From assembly GCA_028284235.1 (NCBI GenBank), contig JANQSC010000032.1, positions 16,953 through 80,952 of the forward strand: 64,000 bases of DNA, read 5' to 3'. The translations under genes and the position numbers were made by a program. The stretch is from Opitutaceae bacterium. GTDB lineage: Bacteria; Verrucomicrobiota; Verrucomicrobiia; Opitutales; Opitutaceae. The notes under the pieces were generated by a model. It did no database searches. It was given only the letters and a program-made list of their open reading frames with translations, and had not been told where the DNA came from. Within the stretch, counting starts at the first letter, position 1, and each line of letters begins with the position of its first letter. Positions 18,416 to 28,251 of this stretch are shown here, in pieces.

Positions 18416-18778
18416 CTAGTGGCCTTTGCTGAGGCGCTTCTCCTTGACCTGCATCGCCTTCTTGCCGACGAGGCCGCGGAGGTAGTACATGCGAGCCCGC
18501 ATCGTCTTGGACTCCTTCTCTACTTCGATCTTGGAGACGTTCGGGCTGTGAACCGGGAATACTTTCTCGACGCCCTCGCCGTAGGAAATGCGACGGACTG
18601 TGAACGACTCTTGAATGCCGGAACCTTTGCGGGCGATCACGATGCCCGAGAAAATCTGCACGCGACGCTTGTCGCCTTCGCGTACCAAGGTGTGCACCTT
18701 GACGCCATCGCCTACTTTGAACGCGGGCACGTCCTCCTTGAGCTGGTCTTTGGTCAGTTCGTTTACAATCTGGTTCAT
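18416..18778 (-). CDS. rplS: 50S ribosomal protein L19
   Basis: Ribosomal protein at the 30S-50S interface. The 120-aa protein carries the family core PAFKVGDGVKVHTLVREGDKRR, then RVQIFSGIVIARKGSG, then SFTVRRISYGEGVEKVFPVHSP, and ends in the basic region RARMYYLRGLVGKKAMQVKEKR. It is 4 bp downstream of trmD on the same strand, the conserved trmD-rplS order, and is followed by a clear terminator. Confidence 0.97.
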   Translation of the reverse strand: MNQIVNELTKDQLKEDVPAFKVGDGVKVHTLVREGDKRRVQIFSGIVIARKGSGIQESFTVRRISYGEGVEKVFPVHSPNVSKIEVEKESKTMRARMYYLRGLVGKKAMQVKEKRLSKGH

Positions 18779-18782
18779 TATA

Positions 18783-19454
18783 CTAATCCTCTAATAAATC
18801 GGGTCTTCGCTGGCGCGTTCTTTCCTCTCGCATCGCTTGACGCCACTTCTCGATTTCCGCGTGGTTTCCAGATAAAAGCACCTCTGGAATCGGCATATCT
18901 CGAAACACCGCTGGACGCGTGAATTGAGGAAAGTCGAGCAAACTGCCCTGGAAGCTTTCGCTAGTCAATGATTTTTCTTCGCCTAAAAAACCGGGCAAAA
19001 ACCGGCATAAACAGTCGATCGCAACGGCCGCCGCCAAGGTCCCGTTGGTAAGCACGTAGTCGCCGATGCTGACCTCCTGGTGGATCACTTTTTCCCGAGC
19101 GCGTTCGTCGATTCCCTCGTAGTGGCCACTCAAGAAAATCACGTGCTCTCTCGCCGCCAGGTCCTGGGCGATCTCGGGCGTGAGCGGCTCCCCGTCCGGC
19201 GCCAAATAAACGTGATGCGAACCGGGCGACTCCAGCGATTCGAACGCGTCGAAAATGGGCTCCGGCATTAGGACCATTCCGGCTCCTCCCCCAAAGGGGC
19301 GATCGTCGACTTGCTTGTGCTTCCCTTGCGCCCAGTCGCGCAAGTTGTGCACGCCCACGTCCACGACACCCGCTTCGCGAGCGCGCCCCATCATGCTTTC
19401 GGACAGGAATCCGTCGAGCATCTGAGGGAAGAGCGTGAGCACGTCGATTTTCAT
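18783..19454 (-). CDS. trmD: tRNA (guanine-N1-)-methyltransferase
   Basis: Methylates G37 of tRNAs with SAM, preventing +1 frameshifting. The 223-aa SPOUT protein begins MKIDVLTLFPQMLDGFLSESMMGRA. It has RPFGGGAGMVLMPEPI and the trefoil-knot SAM site LSGHYEGIDERA, then SIGDYVLTNGTLAA. The C-terminal domain ends RTRQRRPDLLED. It belongs to an rpsP-trmD-rplS cluster in which rimM, normally between rpsP and trmD, is absent. A terminator separates it from rpsP. Confidence 0.96.
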   Translation of the reverse strand: MKIDVLTLFPQMLDGFLSESMMGRAREAGVVDVGVHNLRDWAQGKHKQVDDRPFGGGAGMVLMPEPIFDAFESLESPGSHHVYLAPDGEPLTPEIAQDLAAREHVIFLSGHYEGIDERAREKVIHQEVSIGDYVLTNGTLAAAVAIDCLCRFLPGFLGEEKSLTSESFQGSLLDFPQFTRPAVFRDMPIPEVLLSGNHAEIEKWRQAMREERTRQRRPDLLED

Positions 19455-19519
19455 GGCGAGGAAGCAGTCAGCAAAGGAACGGGATCCGCCCCTTCAGTTC
19501 AAGCCCAGGATCGGGCGAC

Positions 19520-19545
19520 AAAAAAACCCGGCGTCTCGACCGGGC
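19520..19545 (-). terminator. terminator between rpsP and trmD
   Basis: On the minus strand CCCGG pairs with CCGGG around an 8-nt loop, followed by seven T residues (A run at 19520-19526). It lies 28 bp after the rpsP stop and 65 bp before the trmD start, so it should lower trmD-rplS expression relative to rpsP unless those genes have their own promoter. Confidence 0.8.
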
Positions 19546-19572
19546 TTCGAAAATGGGAATGGGCGATTCGCC

Positions 19573-19848
19573 TCACGCCTCCGCTTCGGCAGGGGCAGGG
19601 GCTTCCTTGCGGGCTCGCTTGATCAGGGCGTTGGCCGTCTCGGTCGGCTTCGCTCCCACCGACATCCAGTAGTCCGCTCGCTCCACATTGAGAGTCAACT
19701 CCACTTGCTTGCCCTTGGGGCTGGGGAGGTAGGTGCCAAGCTTTTCAACGAAGCGGCCATCGCGACGGCTGCGCGCTTCGGCAACCACCACGCGGTAGAT
19801 GGGATTGTGGGTGGCTCCACCCCTCTGAAGTTTGATCTTTAAGGCCAT
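19573..19848 (-). CDS. rpsP: 30S ribosomal protein S16
   Basis: Small-subunit assembly protein. The product is 91 aa from ATG 19848 with the canonical opening MALKIKLQRGGATHNPIYRVVVAEARSRRDG written here in parts: MALKIKLQRGGATHNPIYR, then VVVAEARSRRDGRFVE. It continues with LGTYLP and ERADYWMSVGAKPTETANALIKRA. The frame is open further upstream, but S16 always starts at this methionine. The tail EAPAPAEAEA is a short acidic/proline extension. It heads the rpsP/trmD/rplS group and is divergent from ychF. Confidence 0.96.
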   Translation of the reverse strand: MALKIKLQRGGATHNPIYRVVVAEARSRRDGRFVEKLGTYLPSPKGKQVELTLNVERADYWMSVGAKPTETANALIKRARKEAPAPAEAEA

Positions 19849-19943
19849 GATTCGGTGTCCTGGAAAATTCGGAAAAAGACGAGGAAGATTTACCAAAATT
19901 GGGTCTTGTCAAGCAACATCCGATTGAATGTTCTGCCTCGCCT

Positions 19944-21047
19944 ATGCTCAAAGCTGGTATCGTCGGTCTCCCCAATGTTGGCAAGTCTACGCTTTTCAAC
20001 GCGCTCACCCGCACCCGGAAGGCGGAGTCCGCGAACTACCCCTTCTGCACCATCGATCCCAACGTGGGCGTCGTGAACGTGCCGGACGACCGACTCGACG
20101 TCCTGAAGGACATCGCCAAGACCCAAGTGGTCATTCCGGCCGCCATCGAATTCGTCGACATCGCCGGCTTGGTCGAAGGCGCTAGCAAAGGCGAAGGCCT
20201 CGGGAACAAGTTCCTGGCCAACATCCGGGAGGTCGACGCCATCGTCCAAGTCGTTCGCTGCTTTGAGAACGACGAGATCATTCACAACATGGGCTCCGTC
20301 GACCCGATCCGCGATATCGAGATTATCAATACAGAGCTCGTTCTCGCCGACCTCGAGTCCGTCGAGCGCCAGAAGGAAAAAGCCCTCAAGAAAGCCCGCG
20401 GCAACGACAAGGACGCACAGGCCGTCTGCGATCTCATCGACCGTCTCATTCCCCACTTCAACGAGGGAAAATCGGCCAACACGCTTTCCGTCACCGACGA
20501 GGAAGCCGAAGTCATGAAGGGACTTCACCTCCTTTCCTCCAAGTCCGTAATCTACGCCGCCAACGTCATGGAGGACGACCTCGCTGACTCCGAGAACAAC
20601 GAGCTGGTGGCCAAAGTGCGGGCCTTCGCGAAAGAAAGCCAAGACGCGGGATGCGTCGTCATCAGCGCCCAAATCGAGTCCGAACTGGTTGACTTGTCGC
20701 CCGAGGAGGCAGGCGAATTCCTCGCGGATCTCGGCGTCGCCGACTCCGGCATTTCGCTCCTGATCAAGGCGACCTACGCCCTTCTCGGGCTCGAAACTTA
20801 CTTCACCGCCGGCGAGAAGGAAGTGCGGGCCTGGACGTTCACTACGGGCATGCTCGCGCCGCAAGCAGCGGGCGTTATCCACACCGATTTCGAAAAAGGT
20901 TTCATCAAGGCTGAAGTAGTCTCCTACGAGGATCTTTCTTCGCTGGGAAGCGTCGCCGCCGCCCGCGACGCCGGAAAATACCGCCTCGAAGGGAAAGAAT
21001 ACGCCTTCAAAGACGGGGACGTCGCCTTGTTCCGTTTCGCTAATTGA
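19944..21047 (+). CDS. ychF: ribosome-binding ATPase YchF (OLA1 family)
   Basis: Obg-related P-loop ATPase that binds ribosomes and participates in redox and stress responses. From ATG 19944 it is 367 aa, the family-standard length. G1 is [15 protein letters not shown] and G3 is [16 protein letters not shown]. The nucleotide-specificity loop reads NVMEDDL in place of NKxD, as expected for the ATP-preferring YchF group. The C-terminal TGS domain includes [22 protein letters not shown]. The frame is open upstream, but the chosen methionine begins the standard [11 protein letters not shown]. It is divergent from rpsP. Confidence 0.96.
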   Translation: MLKAGIVGLPNVGKSTLFNALTRTRKAESANYPFCTIDPNVGVVNVPDDRLDVLKDIAKTQVVIPAAIEFVDIAGLVEGASKGEGLGNKFLANIREVDAIVQVVRCFENDEIIHNMGSVDPIRDIEIINTELVLADLESVERQKEKALKKARGNDKDAQAVCDLIDRLIPHFNEGKSANTLSVTDEEAEVMKGLHLLSSKSVIYAANVMEDDLADSENNELVAKVRAFAKESQDAGCVVISAQIESELVDLSPEEAGEFLADLGVADSGISLLIKATYALLGLETYFTAGEKEVRAWTFTTGMLAPQAAGVIHTDFEKGFIKAEVVSYEDLSSLGSVAAARDAGKYRLEGKEYAFKDGDVALFRFAN

Positions 21048-21311
21048 GGCCGGAAACGGCGCTCGGCCGAAAAACCGCCGAATCCCGAAAAAACCGGCGA
21101 ACCAACCGCCCCCGAACCGGTCTCGTACAGTACGCGATTCCGATCGCGAGCGACGCAACGCCGCGACCACTCGAAAGCCCACCGGATCAAACCGCGTAGG
21201 TAATAGAGCCCAATCGCAACAAAACCACTAAGCCAAACGTGTTATCTAGCGATAATTTAGCTGTCGGCTTTCCTTGTAATTCGCCTGAAAATGATGATTC
21301 TCCGTTAACGC

Positions 21312-22154
21312 ATGCTTTACGATCGACCCTACATGCAGTCCAGCCCCGACGCCCGATCACGCAACCTGATCTTCGGGATCATCCTTTTCAACGTCTTCGT
21401 CTTCGCCATTCAACTCGCCGCCGGCGAAGGATTCACCCGATTTTTCGAGCTCAGCGTGGTCGACACCCGCATTTGGGCCTTTCTCACCTACGCCTTCCTC
21501 CACCACACCGGAGGGATCATGCACATTCTCGCCAACATGATCGGGGTGTTTTTCCTCGGGCGAGCCATCCTGCCGCAAATCGGCGAAAAGCGATTCGTCC
21601 AGCTCTACCTGGGGTCGAGCGTAGTAGGCGGGCTCGTCTGGTACCTCGTCACCTTCGCCACGCAATCGACAAGCGTCGTCGGCGCTTCCGGGGCCGTTTT
21701 CGGGCTTATCACCTTTTTCGCCCTGCTATTCGGGGACAGCGACATCTACTTCATGATGGTCATCCGCATGAAGGCCAAGGTGGTCATGTACGTCTCTCTC
21801 GGGATCGCCGCCTTCGGCTTCATTTTCTTCGAACTGCTGAATCAAAGCGGCACCGCCCACTCCGCCCATCTCGGCGGCATGCTCGGCGGCTACCTTTTTT
21901 ATAAATTCGTCTACGCTCGGAATCCCAGCCTGGGCAAGTCCGACCGCTTTTCGATGCCCGACTGGTTCCAGTCCAAGAAGAAAAAACCCGCCCAAAAGTC
22001 GTTCCCCTACAAGGTGAATATCACCCCAACACGCGACTTGAAAAAGGAAGTCGACCGAATCCTGGACAAAATCAACAGCAAAGGCTTCGGCGCCCTCACC
22101 GACAGCGAGAAGAAAATTCTAGACGAAGCGGGCGACCTGCTGAAAAAGCGGTAA
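21312..22154 (+). CDS. rhomboid family intramembrane serine protease
   Basis: Cleaves transmembrane substrates within the membrane. The 280-aa protein has six hydrophobic helices. The catalytic serine is S126 in GASGAVFG and the catalytic histidine H186 in AHSAHLGGMLGG. The L1-loop and oxyanion region FLHHTGGIMHILANM is intact, so it should be active. A basic C-terminal cytoplasmic tail of about 75 residues (KKKKPAQKS ... LTDSEKKILDEAGDLLKKR) resembles the short helical motif seen at the C-terminus of several bacterial rhomboids. A second in-frame ATG at 21333 is an alternative start. No clear operon partner. Confidence 0.9.
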   Translation: MLYDRPYMQSSPDARSRNLIFGIILFNVFVFAIQLAAGEGFTRFFELSVVDTRIWAFLTYAFLHHTGGIMHILANMIGVFFLGRAILPQIGEKRFVQLYLGSSVVGGLVWYLVTFATQSTSVVGASGAVFGLITFFALLFGDSDIYFMMVIRMKAKVVMYVSLGIAAFGFIFFELLNQSGTAHSAHLGGMLGGYLFYKFVYARNPSLGKSDRFSMPDWFQSKKKKPAQKSFPYKVNITPTRDLKKEVDRILDKINSKGFGALTDSEKKILDEAGDLLKKR

Positions 22155-22311
22155 CCGCCGCCGTGGGCCAGCGCGTTTTAAGTTTTGCCCCCAACCGACT
22201 TTTCACACTTAATCACACACTCGTAACTACTTACCGACCGCCAATCCAACTCCACGACCACTTTTCGCGAATCGCCTCGCCCATTCGCCCCAATCTCGAA
22301 ACCACAGCGCA

Positions 22312-24654
22312 ATGTTGAAACGAACCGCCATTCTTACTACCTCAATCCTGATTGGAATTAGCGTCGGATTCGGCCTGACGGAAAAAGAGCCGCTTTCCGA
22401 ACCCGCCGAACTTCCCGTCCTCGAGCCCTCAGACCTGATGTCGCAGGAGACGATGCGCGTCATCGAAATGCTCGAAACCCTCCACTTCAACAACGAGGAA
22501 ATCTCCGACGAGACCTTCACGGTCCTCATCCACGAATTCATGGACCGGCTCGACTACAACCGGCTCTACTTCCAGCAGTCCGACGAGCAGGAATTCATCG
22601 ACACTTTCGGCCCTCGCCTCAGCATGCAAATGCGCCACAAGGGCAATCTCGACGCCGCCTTCGCGATCTACGAACGCTACCGGGAAATCGCCCTCGAACG
22701 CATCGACTGGGTGCTCGAGCGCCTCGAAGGCGAATGGGCCTTCGACACCGACGAGGAATTCGAATTCGACCGCAGCGAAACCCCGCGACCCACGACCGAC
22801 GACGAAGCCGACTACCTTTGGGTCAAGCGTCTCAAGCAGGAAATGCTTCAGGAGCTCCTCAACGACAAAAGCGAGGAAGACGCCCAGGAACGCATCGCCA
22901 AACGCTACGAGCGCCAGAGACGCAGCATCCTCGAATTCGGCTCCAGCGACGTGCAAGAGATCTTCCTCACGAGCCTCACCCACATATTCGATCCGCACTC
23001 CACTTTCTTTTCCTCGGACACCTTCGAAGACTTCAGCATTCAAATGCGCCTCTCTCTCGTCGGCATCGGCGCCCTCCTCAGCGAAGAGGACGGCTACTGC
23101 GTCATCCGCGAACTCATCCCCGGCGGGCCCGCAAAAAACACCACCGACTTGAAACCCAACGACCGCATCGTCGCCGTCGCCCAAGGCGACGAAGAACCCG
23201 TCGACATCATCGACATGGGACTGCGGAAGGTAGTCGACCAAATTCGCGGCGAAAAAGGCACCGTCGTCAACCTGACCATCATACCCGCGGACGCCGTCGA
23301 CGAATCCGAGCGCCGCGTCGTCAGCATCGTGCGCGACACCGTCCGCATCAATTCCAGCCGCTGCGAAGGCGAAATCCACCAAGTCCCCACCGCCAGCGGA
23401 TCGACCATGTCCATCGGCGTCATCGACATTCCCGGCTTCTACGGCTCGGAAGAATCCAGAACCAGCGTCACCGCCGACGTCGAGGAACTCGTTCTCAAAA
23501 TGAAAGACGAAGGCGTCCAAGCCATCGTCCTCGACCTGCGACGCAATGGAGGCGGACTCCTAAACGAAGCCGTCGACATGACCGGACTCTTCATCTCTCG
23601 CGGCCCCGTCGTTCAGGTGAAAGACTCCTACGGAAAAATCCTCGCCCGCTCCGACCGCAACCCGAAAGTCGTCTACAACGGCCCGCTCGCCGTGCTCACC
23701 TCGCGCCACAGCGCCTCCGCTTCGGAAATCCTCGCCGGAGCCCTGCAGAACTACGGACGAGCGCTTATCATCGGCAACGACAGCACCCACGGCAAAGGCA
23801 CCGTGCAACAAGTCCTCCCCTTGGAAGACTACGTGCTCCGAGCATTCAATTCCGACAACAAGGCCGGCGCCGCCAAACTCACCATTCAAAAGTACTACCT
23901 TCCCAACGGCTTCTCCGTGCAACGCAAAGGAGTTGTATCCGATATTTCAGTACCATCCGTCGCGGACGTAACCGCTCAAGGCGAGGCCGACCTCGACAAC
24001 GCGCTCGCCTGGGACTACATCAAGCCGGCTCGCTTTTTCGTGGAAATGACGCTCAAGAAGCCGTTCATCGAAACGCTCACCAAACAAAGTAAAGAGCGTC
24101 GCATCCAGCTCGAGGAATTCGATTTCCTCAGAGAACGTCTCGACTGGTACGAGGAACGGGAAGAGCAGAAGTTCATTTCCCTCAACCTCGAGCGCCGCAA
24201 GCAAATGATGGAGGAAGACAAGGCCTTCATCGACGCGATGAAAGACCGCCAGCGCACGCTCGCGGAAGTGAATTTCGACAAAAAGGAGATCAAACTCGAC
24301 GCTGTTCTGAAGGAAGAGGAAGAGAACAAAGAGGATGAGGAGGAAGTCGATCCCGATTTCACTAAGAAGGAAACGCCCTCCTCCGGCCCCACCGACGAGG
24401 ACGGAGCGCTCGCTCAAGTCAACGAATCGTCAAACGAAGAAAAGAGCGACAACACAACTGAAGTTGCCGAAAACGCTGATGCCGAAAAAGAGGACGAGGA
24501 AGAAGAGCCCGTGCCCGACTTCGACATCCAGCTCCGCGAAGCCTTGCGCATCATGGTCGACGCCGTCAACGCCTCGCCCAATATCAACGACTGGAAGCAA
24601 CCCGCGCTCCCCTTAGCCTCGTCCAAGTCTCGCTTCGAAAAGCTCATCAACTGA
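22312..24654 (+). CDS. prc: tail-specific carboxy-terminal processing protease (Prc/Tsp, S41)
   Basis: Periplasmic serine protease that degrades or trims proteins from the C-terminus and commonly controls peptidoglycan enzymes. The 780-aa protein has an N-terminal membrane/signal segment (TAILTTSILIGISVGFGL), the Prc N-terminal domain, and a PDZ domain at about residues 230-325 (LSEEDGYCVIRELIPGGPA). The S41 core contains the SASASE motif near residue 467-472 and the lysine of THGKGTVQ at 495, forming the Ser-Lys dyad. The C-terminal DUF3340-type region is interrupted by a long acidic low-complexity insert (about 665-745) before the final FDIQLREALRIMVDAV helix. It is followed by a structured repeat element. 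Confidence 0.93.
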   Translation: MLKRTAILTTSILIGISVGFGLTEKEPLSEPAELPVLEPSDLMSQETMRVIEMLETLHFNNEEISDETFTVLIHEFMDRLDYNRLYFQQSDEQEFIDTFGPRLSMQMRHKGNLDAAFAIYERYREIALERIDWVLERLEGEWAFDTDEEFEFDRSETPRPTTDDEADYLWVKRLKQEMLQELLNDKSEEDAQERIAKRYERQRRSILEFGSSDVQEIFLTSLTHIFDPHSTFFSSDTFEDFSIQMRLSLVGIGALLSEEDGYCVIRELIPGGPAKNTTDLKPNDRIVAVAQGDEEPVDIIDMGLRKVVDQIRGEKGTVVNLTIIPADAVDESERRVVSIVRDTVRINSSRCEGEIHQVPTASGSTMSIGVIDIPGFYGSEESRTSVTADVEELVLKMKDEGVQAIVLDLRRNGGGLLNEAVDMTGLFISRGPVVQVKDSYGKILARSDRNPKVVYNGPLAVLTSRHSASASEILAGALQNYGRALIIGNDSTHGKGTVQQVLPLEDYVLRAFNSDNKAGAAKLTIQKYYLPNGFSVQRKGVVSDISVPSVADVTAQGEADLDNALAWDYIKPARFFVEMTLKKPFIETLTKQSKERRIQLEEFDFLRERLDWYEEREEQKFISLNLERRKQMMEEDKAFIDAMKDRQRTLAEVNFDKKEIKLDAVLKEEEENKEDEEEVDPDFTKKETPSSGPTDEDGALAQVNESSNEEKSDNTTEVAENADAEKEDEEEEPVPDFDIQLREALRIMVDAVNASPNINDWKQPALPLASSKSRFEKLIN

Positions 24655-24692
24655 GAGTCCGTCGAAGTTCTCGACCAGAGTCTATCCCAAAA

Positions 24693-24919
24693 GTTTTTGG
24701 ACATCGCTCTCCTGTCGTTGACAGGATCGTGGTCTGACCTCCCACCACATTCTCGTAAACTCAAACCCGCCGAGACGTCGCGTTCCACCCTAGACGCAAG
24801 TGAAGTAGGTGGAACCCGACGTCCCGGCGGGTTTTCTCGGGCAAGAAATTCAACACGTTGGAATGTACCCACCCAGCGGGGCGGAGATCTAGCGAACAAT
24901 GTGAGCGATGTCCAAAAAC
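24693..24919. repeat. 227-bp MITE-like hairpin element carrying a family B module
   Basis: A perfect 17-bp terminal inverted repeat (GTTTTTGGACATCGCTC, 24693-24709, complement 24903-24919) encloses several hairpins. One is TCCTGTC-gtt-GACAGGA, another pairs GTGGT with ACCAC, and a long one at 24763-24834 (family B) has arms beginning AAACCCGCCG and ending CGGCGGGTTT. The family B module recurs at 39801-39873, and the first hairpin recurs at 13213-13233. It lies between the convergent prc and prmC genes and fills most of a 288-bp gap. No reading frame was recognised. Confidence 0.8.
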
Positions 24920-24942
24920 CACTCGCGCATACCGAATCGATC

Positions 24943-25803
24943 TCACTTCCGAGCGCGGATGAAACGCGCTCGCCCGCTCCAGTCCGCGATTCCCTCGCTT
25001 TCGCTGTATCCAAGACGCGAACACGCATCCAGCAAGGCCCGGTGATGCTCGATTCCGGTTTCCAGCCAAAGCGATCCTCCGTCCGACAATCGCGTAAAGG
25101 CTCCTTCCACAATCCGAAGCAAATCCGCCAAACCGTCGTTTTCCGCGACCAAAGCGATCCTGGGCTCGAAGTCCTTCACTTCGCTTTCCGCTTCCGCGAC
25201 TTCCGATTCGGTCAGGTAGGGCGGGTTCGAGACAATCAGATCGAAGGGCGTTTCACCACCCAGCCCTTCGAACCAATCCGATTCGACAAATGCCACGCGA
25301 CTTTGAAACCCGCAATGCAACGCGTTCTCCCGAGCCAGCTCCAGGGCGTCGGGGCTCCGGTCGACCGCAACCAACTCCGCTCGCGGATAGTGCATGGCCA
25401 GCGCCAACGCGATCACGCCGGTTCCAGTACCCAAATCTAGAATACGAATAGACTCGTCAATCTCAGGACCGAGATCTTTGACCAGCTCGACCAGCTGCTC
25501 CGTCTCCGGTCGCGGGATCAATGCCCGGGCGTCGCACTTCACGGTGAGATCGTGAAACTGCGTCTGCCCGGTAATGTACTGAAGCGGCTCACGTTTTCCG
25601 CGCCGGGCCACAAATTCCCGCATCCGCGCCAGTTCGTCCTCCACCAGCGGCCGATCGAATTGCAGGTAGATCTGCATGCGATCCAAACCCAAGGCATGGG
25701 CGATCAGCCACTCCGCATTCAAACGCGGGCTCTCCACTTGCTTCCGCTCTAGAAAGTCCGCGCTTTTGAGGACCACGTCTAGAACTGTCAGCGTCGCGCT
25801 CAT
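24943..25803 (-). CDS. prmC: peptide chain release factor N5-glutamine methyltransferase
   Basis: Methylates the glutamine of the GGQ motif in RF1 and RF2 using SAM. The 286-aa protein has the helical N-terminal substrate domain ending PLQYITGQTQFHDL, the SAM-binding motif ILDLGTGTGVIALALA, and the catalytic NPPY motif in DLIVSNPPYLTESE. It lies 13 bp downstream of prfA, its substrate gene, on the same strand, the standard arrangement. Confidence 0.96.
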   Translation of the reverse strand: MSATLTVLDVVLKSADFLERKQVESPRLNAEWLIAHALGLDRMQIYLQFDRPLVEDELARMREFVARRGKREPLQYITGQTQFHDLTVKCDARALIPRPETEQLVELVKDLGPEIDESIRILDLGTGTGVIALALAMHYPRAELVAVDRSPDALELARENALHCGFQSRVAFVESDWFEGLGGETPFDLIVSNPPYLTESEVAEAESEVKDFEPRIALVAENDGLADLLRIVEGAFTRLSDGGSLWLETGIEHHRALLDACSRLGYSESEGIADWSGRARFIRARK

Positions 25804-25816
25804 CGTTTGGAGACGC

Positions 25817-26914
25817 CTACGATTCGCTTTGAGCGGAAATGAGGGCTTCGATTTTCAGCTTTTGATCTTCTAGCTGAAGCGCGTCCATCACTTCGTCCAG
25901 CTCGCCCTCCATGACCTGAGGCAGACTGTGGACGGTCAGGCCAATTCGGTGATCGGTCAGCCGGCTCTGCGGAAAATTGTAGGTGCGAATTCGCTCGCTC
26001 CGGTCGCCCGTCCCCACTTGCTGCTTGCGGTTCTCGGCGTACTTCGCCCGCTCCTCTTCCTCTTTGGCCTGTAGAAGACGCGAACGCAAAACCGTCATCG
26101 CCTTCGCCTTGTTCTTGATCTGCGAGCGCTCGTCGGCGCAATTGACGATGATGCCAGTCGGCTTGTGCAAGATCTGAACCGCCGAGTCCGTGGTGTTGAC
26201 TCCCTGCCCGCCGGGACCACTCGCCCGCGAAACCGTGATCTCCAATTCCTGGGGATCGATCTCGATATCGACCTCCTCCGCCTCGGGCAAAACCGCAACG
26301 GTAACCGTCGAAGTGTGGATCCTCCCTTGCGACTCCGTTTCCGGCACGCGCTGCACTCGATGCACGCCGCTTTCAAATTTCATCTGCTTGTAGGCTTCCT
26401 CCCCGCGGATGAGAAAAGCCACTTCCTTGAAACCGCTAATTCCGCTTTCGCTCGAACTCATCTGCTCGAGCGTCCAGCCACGGCGCTCGACCAACCGAGA
26501 GTACATGCGAAACAAGTCCCCCGCGAACAAGGACGCCTCGTCGCCGCCCGCTCCCGCGCGGATTTCCACGATCGTGTTGCGCGAGTCCGAGTCTTCCGGC
26601 GGAATCATGGATACCAGAATCTTCTCTTCCAAGCGGTCGATCGTTTCTTCCAGCTCCGGCAGCTCCTCTGTGGCAAGCTCTTTCAATTCCTCGTCGCCGT
26701 CAGGATCGGCCAGCAGTTCGTTGTGCTCCGCCCGAGCGTTCTTCGCTTGCTCCAGCGCAGCGTGGTCCTCGAGCAATTGACGCAGCTTCATCTGCTCCCT
26801 CGACAACGCCGCCGAACGCCGCGCGTCGTTGAAGAAATCCGGCTGATTCATCATCTCGTCGATCTCCGCGACGCGATTCTTGAATGGAGTGATATCTGGA
26901 AGCTCGATCGCCAT
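25817..26914 (-). CDS. prfA: peptide chain release factor 1
   Basis: Terminates translation at UAA and UAG. From ATG 26914 the product is 365 aa, the usual RF1 length; the frame is open another 61 codons upstream but no homologue extends there. The peptidyl-hydrolysis loop SGPGGQGVN is intact, preceded by [21 protein letters not shown] in two parts ([13 protein letters not shown], then [14 protein letters not shown]). The C-terminal [21 protein letters not shown], quoted here as [12 protein letters not shown] and [11 protein letters not shown], is diagnostic of RF1 rather than RF2. It forms an operon with prmC and is divergent from the HAD gene. Confidence 0.97.
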   Translation of the reverse strand: MAIELPDITPFKNRVAEIDEMMNQPDFFNDARRSAALSREQMKLRQLLEDHAALEQAKNARAEHNELLADPDGDEELKELATEELPELEETIDRLEEKILVSMIPPEDSDSRNTIVEIRAGAGGDEASLFAGDLFRMYSRLVERRGWTLEQMSSSESGISGFKEVAFLIRGEEAYKQMKFESGVHRVQRVPETESQGRIHTSTVTVAVLPEAEEVDIEIDPQELEITVSRASGPGGQGVNTTDSAVQILHKPTGIIVNCADERSQIKNKAKAMTVLRSRLLQAKEEEERAKYAENRKQQVGTGDRSERIRTYNFPQSRLTDHRIGLTVHSLPQVMEGELDEVMDALQLEDQKLKIEALISAQSES

Positions 26915-27041
26915 AATTAAAGAAAGAAGGAGCAATGCCGGTTCGCCTGCCAAACTGCAAATCCGAATTTCATCCGATTCGAAGCCGCATTCCTCGAAAT
27001 TGGCCATTGCAGTCGCGTCCCCATCCTCTTTGCTTGCGGCT

Positions 27042-28061
27042 ATGGCACACGGACTGTTCACCCAGAACAGAATCGCCCTGATTTGGGACTTCGACAAGAC
27101 GCTGATTCCCGGCTACATGCAGCAGCCGATATTCGAGCGCTACCAGATCGACGAGGCCCGCTTCTGGGAGGAAACCAACGCCCTCGCCGAGCGTTATCAC
27201 GAACGCGGCTACCGCGTCTCCGGCGAAAGCGTCTACCTGAACCACATTCTCACCCACGTGCGCAACGGCGAGATGAAGGGCCTCAACAACGACACCCTGC
27301 GCGAGCTCGGCGCCGAAATTGAATTCTACGAAGGCCTGCCCGAGTTTTTTAGCGAACTCCGAGCCGAAGCGCGCTCCAAACCTGAATACGAAAAACACGA
27401 AATCGAATTGGAGCACTACATCGTCAGCACCGGCCTGGCCGAGATGATCCGAGGAAGCAAAATCGCTCCCTACGTCGATGGAATATGGGGATGCGAGTTC
27501 ATCGAGAATCCGCTCCTGCCCGGATTCAATCGTCAGGACGAGCTCGGAATGGAGACCGAAAAAGAGATCTGCCAAATCGGGATGATGGTCGACAACACCA
27601 CCAAAACCCGAGCCCTGTTCGAGATCAACAAAGGCTCCAACAAAGACGCCGCCATCGACGTGAACGCCAAGATGGCCCACGAGGACCGCCGCATCCCCTT
27701 CCAGAATATGATCTACATTGCCGACGGCCCGAGCGATGTTCCCAGCTTTTCTGTCGTGCGGAAGTTCGGCGGCAAAGCCTACGCCGTCTACAAGCCCACC
27801 AACGAAGCCGAATTCGCCCAAAACGACCGGCTGCTGCAGACCAACCGCATCCACGCCTACGGTCCCGCCCGCTACCTCCGAGACTCCAACACCTCCATGT
27901 GGCTGCGGCTCCACGTGCAGAAAATCTGCGACCGGATCGTGGCCGATCGCGAAACGAATTTCGCCCGCAAAATCGCGGAACCTCCTCGACATCTGAAGGA
28001 CAAACCGTTGAATCCCGATGATACGCCAGAACAAGAGGAACAGGAATCCCTCGAGCTCTAG
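27042..28061 (+). CDS. HAD-superfamily hydrolase of unknown substrate
   Basis: A 339-aa cytoplasmic phosphatase-type protein from ATG 27042. Motif I is [13 protein letters not shown] (nucleophile D16, acid/base D18). Motif II may be [14 protein letters not shown]. Motif IV is [14 protein letters not shown], as in phosphoserine-phosphatase-like HADs. It is longer than typical small HADs, with an extra C-terminal segment ([17 protein letters not shown] to the end) rich in Arg/Glu. Haloacid-dehalogenase-like proteins of this size recur in verrucomicrobia, but the substrate is unknown. The longer upstream frame overlaps the prfA start and is rejected. It is divergent from prfA across 127 bp. Confidence 0.85.
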   Translation: MAHGLFTQNRIALIWDFDKTLIPGYMQQPIFERYQIDEARFWEETNALAERYHERGYRVSGESVYLNHILTHVRNGEMKGLNNDTLRELGAEIEFYEGLPEFFSELRAEARSKPEYEKHEIELEHYIVSTGLAEMIRGSKIAPYVDGIWGCEFIENPLLPGFNRQDELGMETEKEICQIGMMVDNTTKTRALFEINKGSNKDAAIDVNAKMAHEDRRIPFQNMIYIADGPSDVPSFSVVRKFGGKAYAVYKPTNEAEFAQNDRLLQTNRIHAYGPARYLRDSNTSMWLRLHVQKICDRIVADRETNFARKIAEPPRHLKDKPLNPDDTPEQEEQESLEL

Positions 28062-28251
28062 TCCCAAAACCACTGTTACACACATTTCGACCGCCGCCGC
28101 GGCGACCGTCACGAAATTCTTGAAATCCTCATTTCACTCCTCTAAACGCTTCGCGCTCACAGTTTTAAAGGCGCGAAATCCCAACCTTCCAGCCGGACCC
28201 GTCGCGCCGCGAAATTTCTCTTTAAACCCTTAAACCAATAAAAATCCACCC

